From assembly GCA_000499405.2 (NCBI GenBank), contig HG738140.1, positions 14,509,113-14,573,112 on the forward strand: DNA of 64,000 nt. The letters are read 5' to 3'. The notes under the pieces are model-generated. The model did not search any database. It was not told where the DNA came from and saw nothing but the letters and a program-made list of their open reading frames with translations. The position numbers were made by a program, and so were the translations under genes. Source of the stretch: Onchocerca volvulus. Lineage: Eukaryota; Nematoda; Chromadorea; Rhabditida; Onchocercidae. Each line of letters starts with the position of its first letter. Within the stretch, counting starts at the first letter, position 1. This document shows, one piece after another, positions 61,924 to 64,000 of the stretch.

Positions 61924-63735
61924 ATGGAGCTTCTACGACTTACTACATACGGTACAAATATCATCGGTACTTCTGCTACGGTATGTCGCGATGAGAAAAT
62001 ATTTTAAGGGTCCTTAGCAAATTTCAATGGCAGATTAGCGTAGACGTATCGCAAATTTTGAAAAATCTTCCTCTTTTCTACATATTTCTCTATTGTTTCT
62101 TTTCTTTCTTTTTTTTTGTTAAAAATTTCATTTGCTGAAATTTAGTGATTACAAAATAAAAAATGATGCAAATTTTGCATTCAGCGAAGTAATTTGAAAA
62201 TAAAAGTATTAAAGAGTATTAATAAAAATTGATTATAAGTTTTTGATAGAATTTTCCTGATTTTCCCATCTTCGGTTGTGCGTAAACTTTTATTTTTCAC
62301 GATTTCATATTTAGATTTACACTTTGCTACCATCAAAAAATTTTTGTCTTCTCAAATTCTTTGAAATTTCTCCCATGAAATCTCGCTTGCATCAGTTGAT
62401 GATAGATCTTATGATTTGAAACTTTGCAGAAAAAAAAAAAAAAATCAAAGAAATTTTTACACATTGTTTAAGAAAATTAGACTAATTTATCATAAGAAGG
62501 TGCCTGACAACAATGTTTTGCTTGCTTATTATTAATCGATAGACAGACGATAAGTAAGAAAAACGATAAGTTTTATCGTCGAAAATTCAATTAGGTATCA
62601 TTCTGCAGCTGTTAATAGCAATAAAGTAATTTTAGATAAACAAGCGAAACTTTTTCAAATACGAAGCATAGTAAAGAATCATTTGTTAGTGTCATAAATT
62701 CATTTTAAAATATTTTTTCAAATACCAATTCATTTCGGTAAACAAATTCTCAAGACAAAGAGAATAATAATTTTAGAAAAATAAAGCAAAGTCTTTTATT
62801 TCAATTGAATTAATTTCTTAACTTTAGTTGAAATTAAAGAAAGAGCTGAGCAGCTAAAGATATATTTAAAAATAACTTTATTTGTTTGAGTAGATAAATA
62901 TAGAATCTAATAAGAGCAAGTGTCGATATGTACATATTTAAACCAGTTCATTTTGATAAGAAATTTTTCGGAATGAAAAAAAAAAGAAAAATTTAATTTA
63001 AAAAAATCATTTTTTATATAAAAAATTAGTCTTTGAATATTTAATTTTCAGAATCTACAGATTAGAATTTTAAGAAAATATTTTTATATAAAACAATTTA
63101 TTAGCTTCCTACTGCGCAAAAAACTGTCCAAAATTAGCTAAACTGGTCACACTTCGATTGGTCAGGTCAGTTATTATAATTTTTTTCTGTTCAACTAGTC
63201 CGAAAGTTCTTAAATACACGTTTATGAAGGTAACAACGAAAATTTATATTTTATTTATATAGATATAGATTATGCATCGAATAGAAATATAATTTTAGAA
63301 AAATAAAAAGAAACTTTTTACGCAAAAAATTAATATTTCAAAAGTTAAGGTTCAAAACTTAAAAAAAAAAATGTTTAACATAGAACGATTTATTTGCTTC
63401 TTATGAAAATATCAAAATAAAATAAACTAAAAAAAAAATCAATTAAAATAATCTTTCAATTTCGATTCATACTTTCACTTTCTCCTGGAAATATTTTATG
63501 TTTTTTTTTCCTCTTATTGTTTTCGCTAATCAAATAGCTTAATGTTGATTATTTTAAATTGATTCTTTTGCTGATTTATCGATGTATTGGGATCTATCAC
63601 ATTGCATTACCATTACTTTTTTCATCAGATATAAGTCAGCGTGAATTTAATTTCTTCGAATGTATTCTTCTTCGTGGCTCAATACTAACTGCTTCCCTTT
63701 CATCAGAATATTCAAATTTCTCAACATTCTGGCAG
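61924..63735 (+). CDS. 5' exons of a membrane-protein gene running off the window (partial)
   Basis: Exon 1, 61924-61980, reads MELLRLTTYGTNIIGTSAT up to a strong donor (ACG|GTATGT). Exon 2, 63538-63735, follows a long pyrimidine tract and AATCAAATAG, and ends CAG|GTATTT. Both are exactly in phase, giving 19 + 66 residues. Exon 2 starts LNVDYFKLILLLIYRCIGIY and contains one clear membrane segment (KLILLLIYRCIGIYHIALPL) and a second hydrophobic patch (ECILLRGSILTASL). The remaining exons lie beyond 64000. The intron between is 1.56 kb and could hide another exon. I do not recognise the family. Confidence 0.45.
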
Positions 63736-64000
63736 GTATTTTACGTGATCTTATTGAAGATATAACTTTCCTGAATGTTAGCAAATAATTGACATCATTT
63801 TATGAGCCTTAAATTGAATTTCATCGAAAGTTATACAACATCATGGAATAAGCTAGTCAAAAATGACATCACAAAAATCATTATAATGATTATTGAAATA
63901 TCAAAAAAGGGAACCAACTAATAATGAAAAGTTGATTTGATGAGAACGAAAGAAAAATTCTTCTTCAACTCGAGAAGTGGAATATTATAAAATTTGTTGA
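63736..64000. other. Window end, probably intron of the partial gene
   Basis: AT-rich with no further exon recognised. It lies after a candidate donor at 63736. Confidence 0.35.

Noticed and set aside
1..64000. tRNA, rRNA, CRISPR or bacterial operon features
   Set aside because: No tRNA-like B boxes in context, no rRNA-like sequence and no regularly spaced repeats were seen. The spliced genes show the DNA is eukaryotic.

Overview
This is eukaryotic nuclear DNA from a nematode, most likely a parasitic clade III (filarial-type) worm. It is roughly 70% A+T with long poly-A/T runs. Its genes are split by introns of about 50-1,750 bp with GT...TTTTCAG/TTTAG borders. One gene has a trans-splice-like acceptor six bases before its ATG. 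The best-recognised proteins are UNC-93, BARD1/BRD-1, LEPROT/Vps55 and a nematode orphan GPCR. Species is inferred from gene content and composition only. Real exons here are short and most long open frames are meaningless, so the gene models rest on protein similarity plus matching splice phases, joined by eye.

Layout. 0.5-3.9 kb (-): a seven-transmembrane rhodopsin-like receptor. 3.9-9.5 kb: AT-rich, no gene seen. 9.6-19.8 kb (-): a polyhomeotic-type Polycomb (PRC1) protein with HD1, FCS zinc finger and SAM domain behind a long Gln/Ser/Thr-rich region. 19.9-20.5 kb: a compact divergent promoter. 20.6-24.2 kb (+): LEPROT/Vps55, whose first exon is only 22 coding bases. 24.2-25.8 kb: convergent 3' space with two strong inverted repeats. 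25.8-31.4 kb (-): a complete BARD1 (RING, ankyrin repeats, two BRCTs) in 13 exons. 31.4-33.8 kb: spacer with a Helitron-like fragment. 33.8-40.0 kb (-): UNC-93, a multi-pass membrane protein, in 14 exons. A possible small gene ends 240 bp upstream of it in operon-like spacing. 41.3-42.1 kb (+): a decayed Asn/Ser-rich gene. 46.9-48.0 kb (+): a 170-residue four-pass membrane protein. 48.2-49.3 kb (-): exon-like blocks of an unrecognised or decayed gene. 54.8-55.0 kb (-): a 54-residue single-pass membrane protein. 57.4-59.3 kb: a dead Helitron-like transposon carrying helicase N-terminal remnants. 61.0-61.2 kb: Helitron terminal hairpins followed directly by a 5'-terminus-like sequence. 61.9-63.7 kb (+): the first exons of a membrane-protein gene that runs off the window.

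The genes do not form one pathway. Two are chromatin or genome-maintenance factors (polyhomeotic, BARD1). Two concern membrane excitability or signalling (UNC-93, GPCR). One is an endosomal trafficking factor (LEPROT). No single undescribed system stands out. The most unusual points are the intact polyhomeotic with a second HD1-like motif and an internal stop/restart, the BARD1 ankyrin domain lacking two histone-reading residues, a GPCR without the DR of its DRY motif, and the Helitron end-to-end junction.
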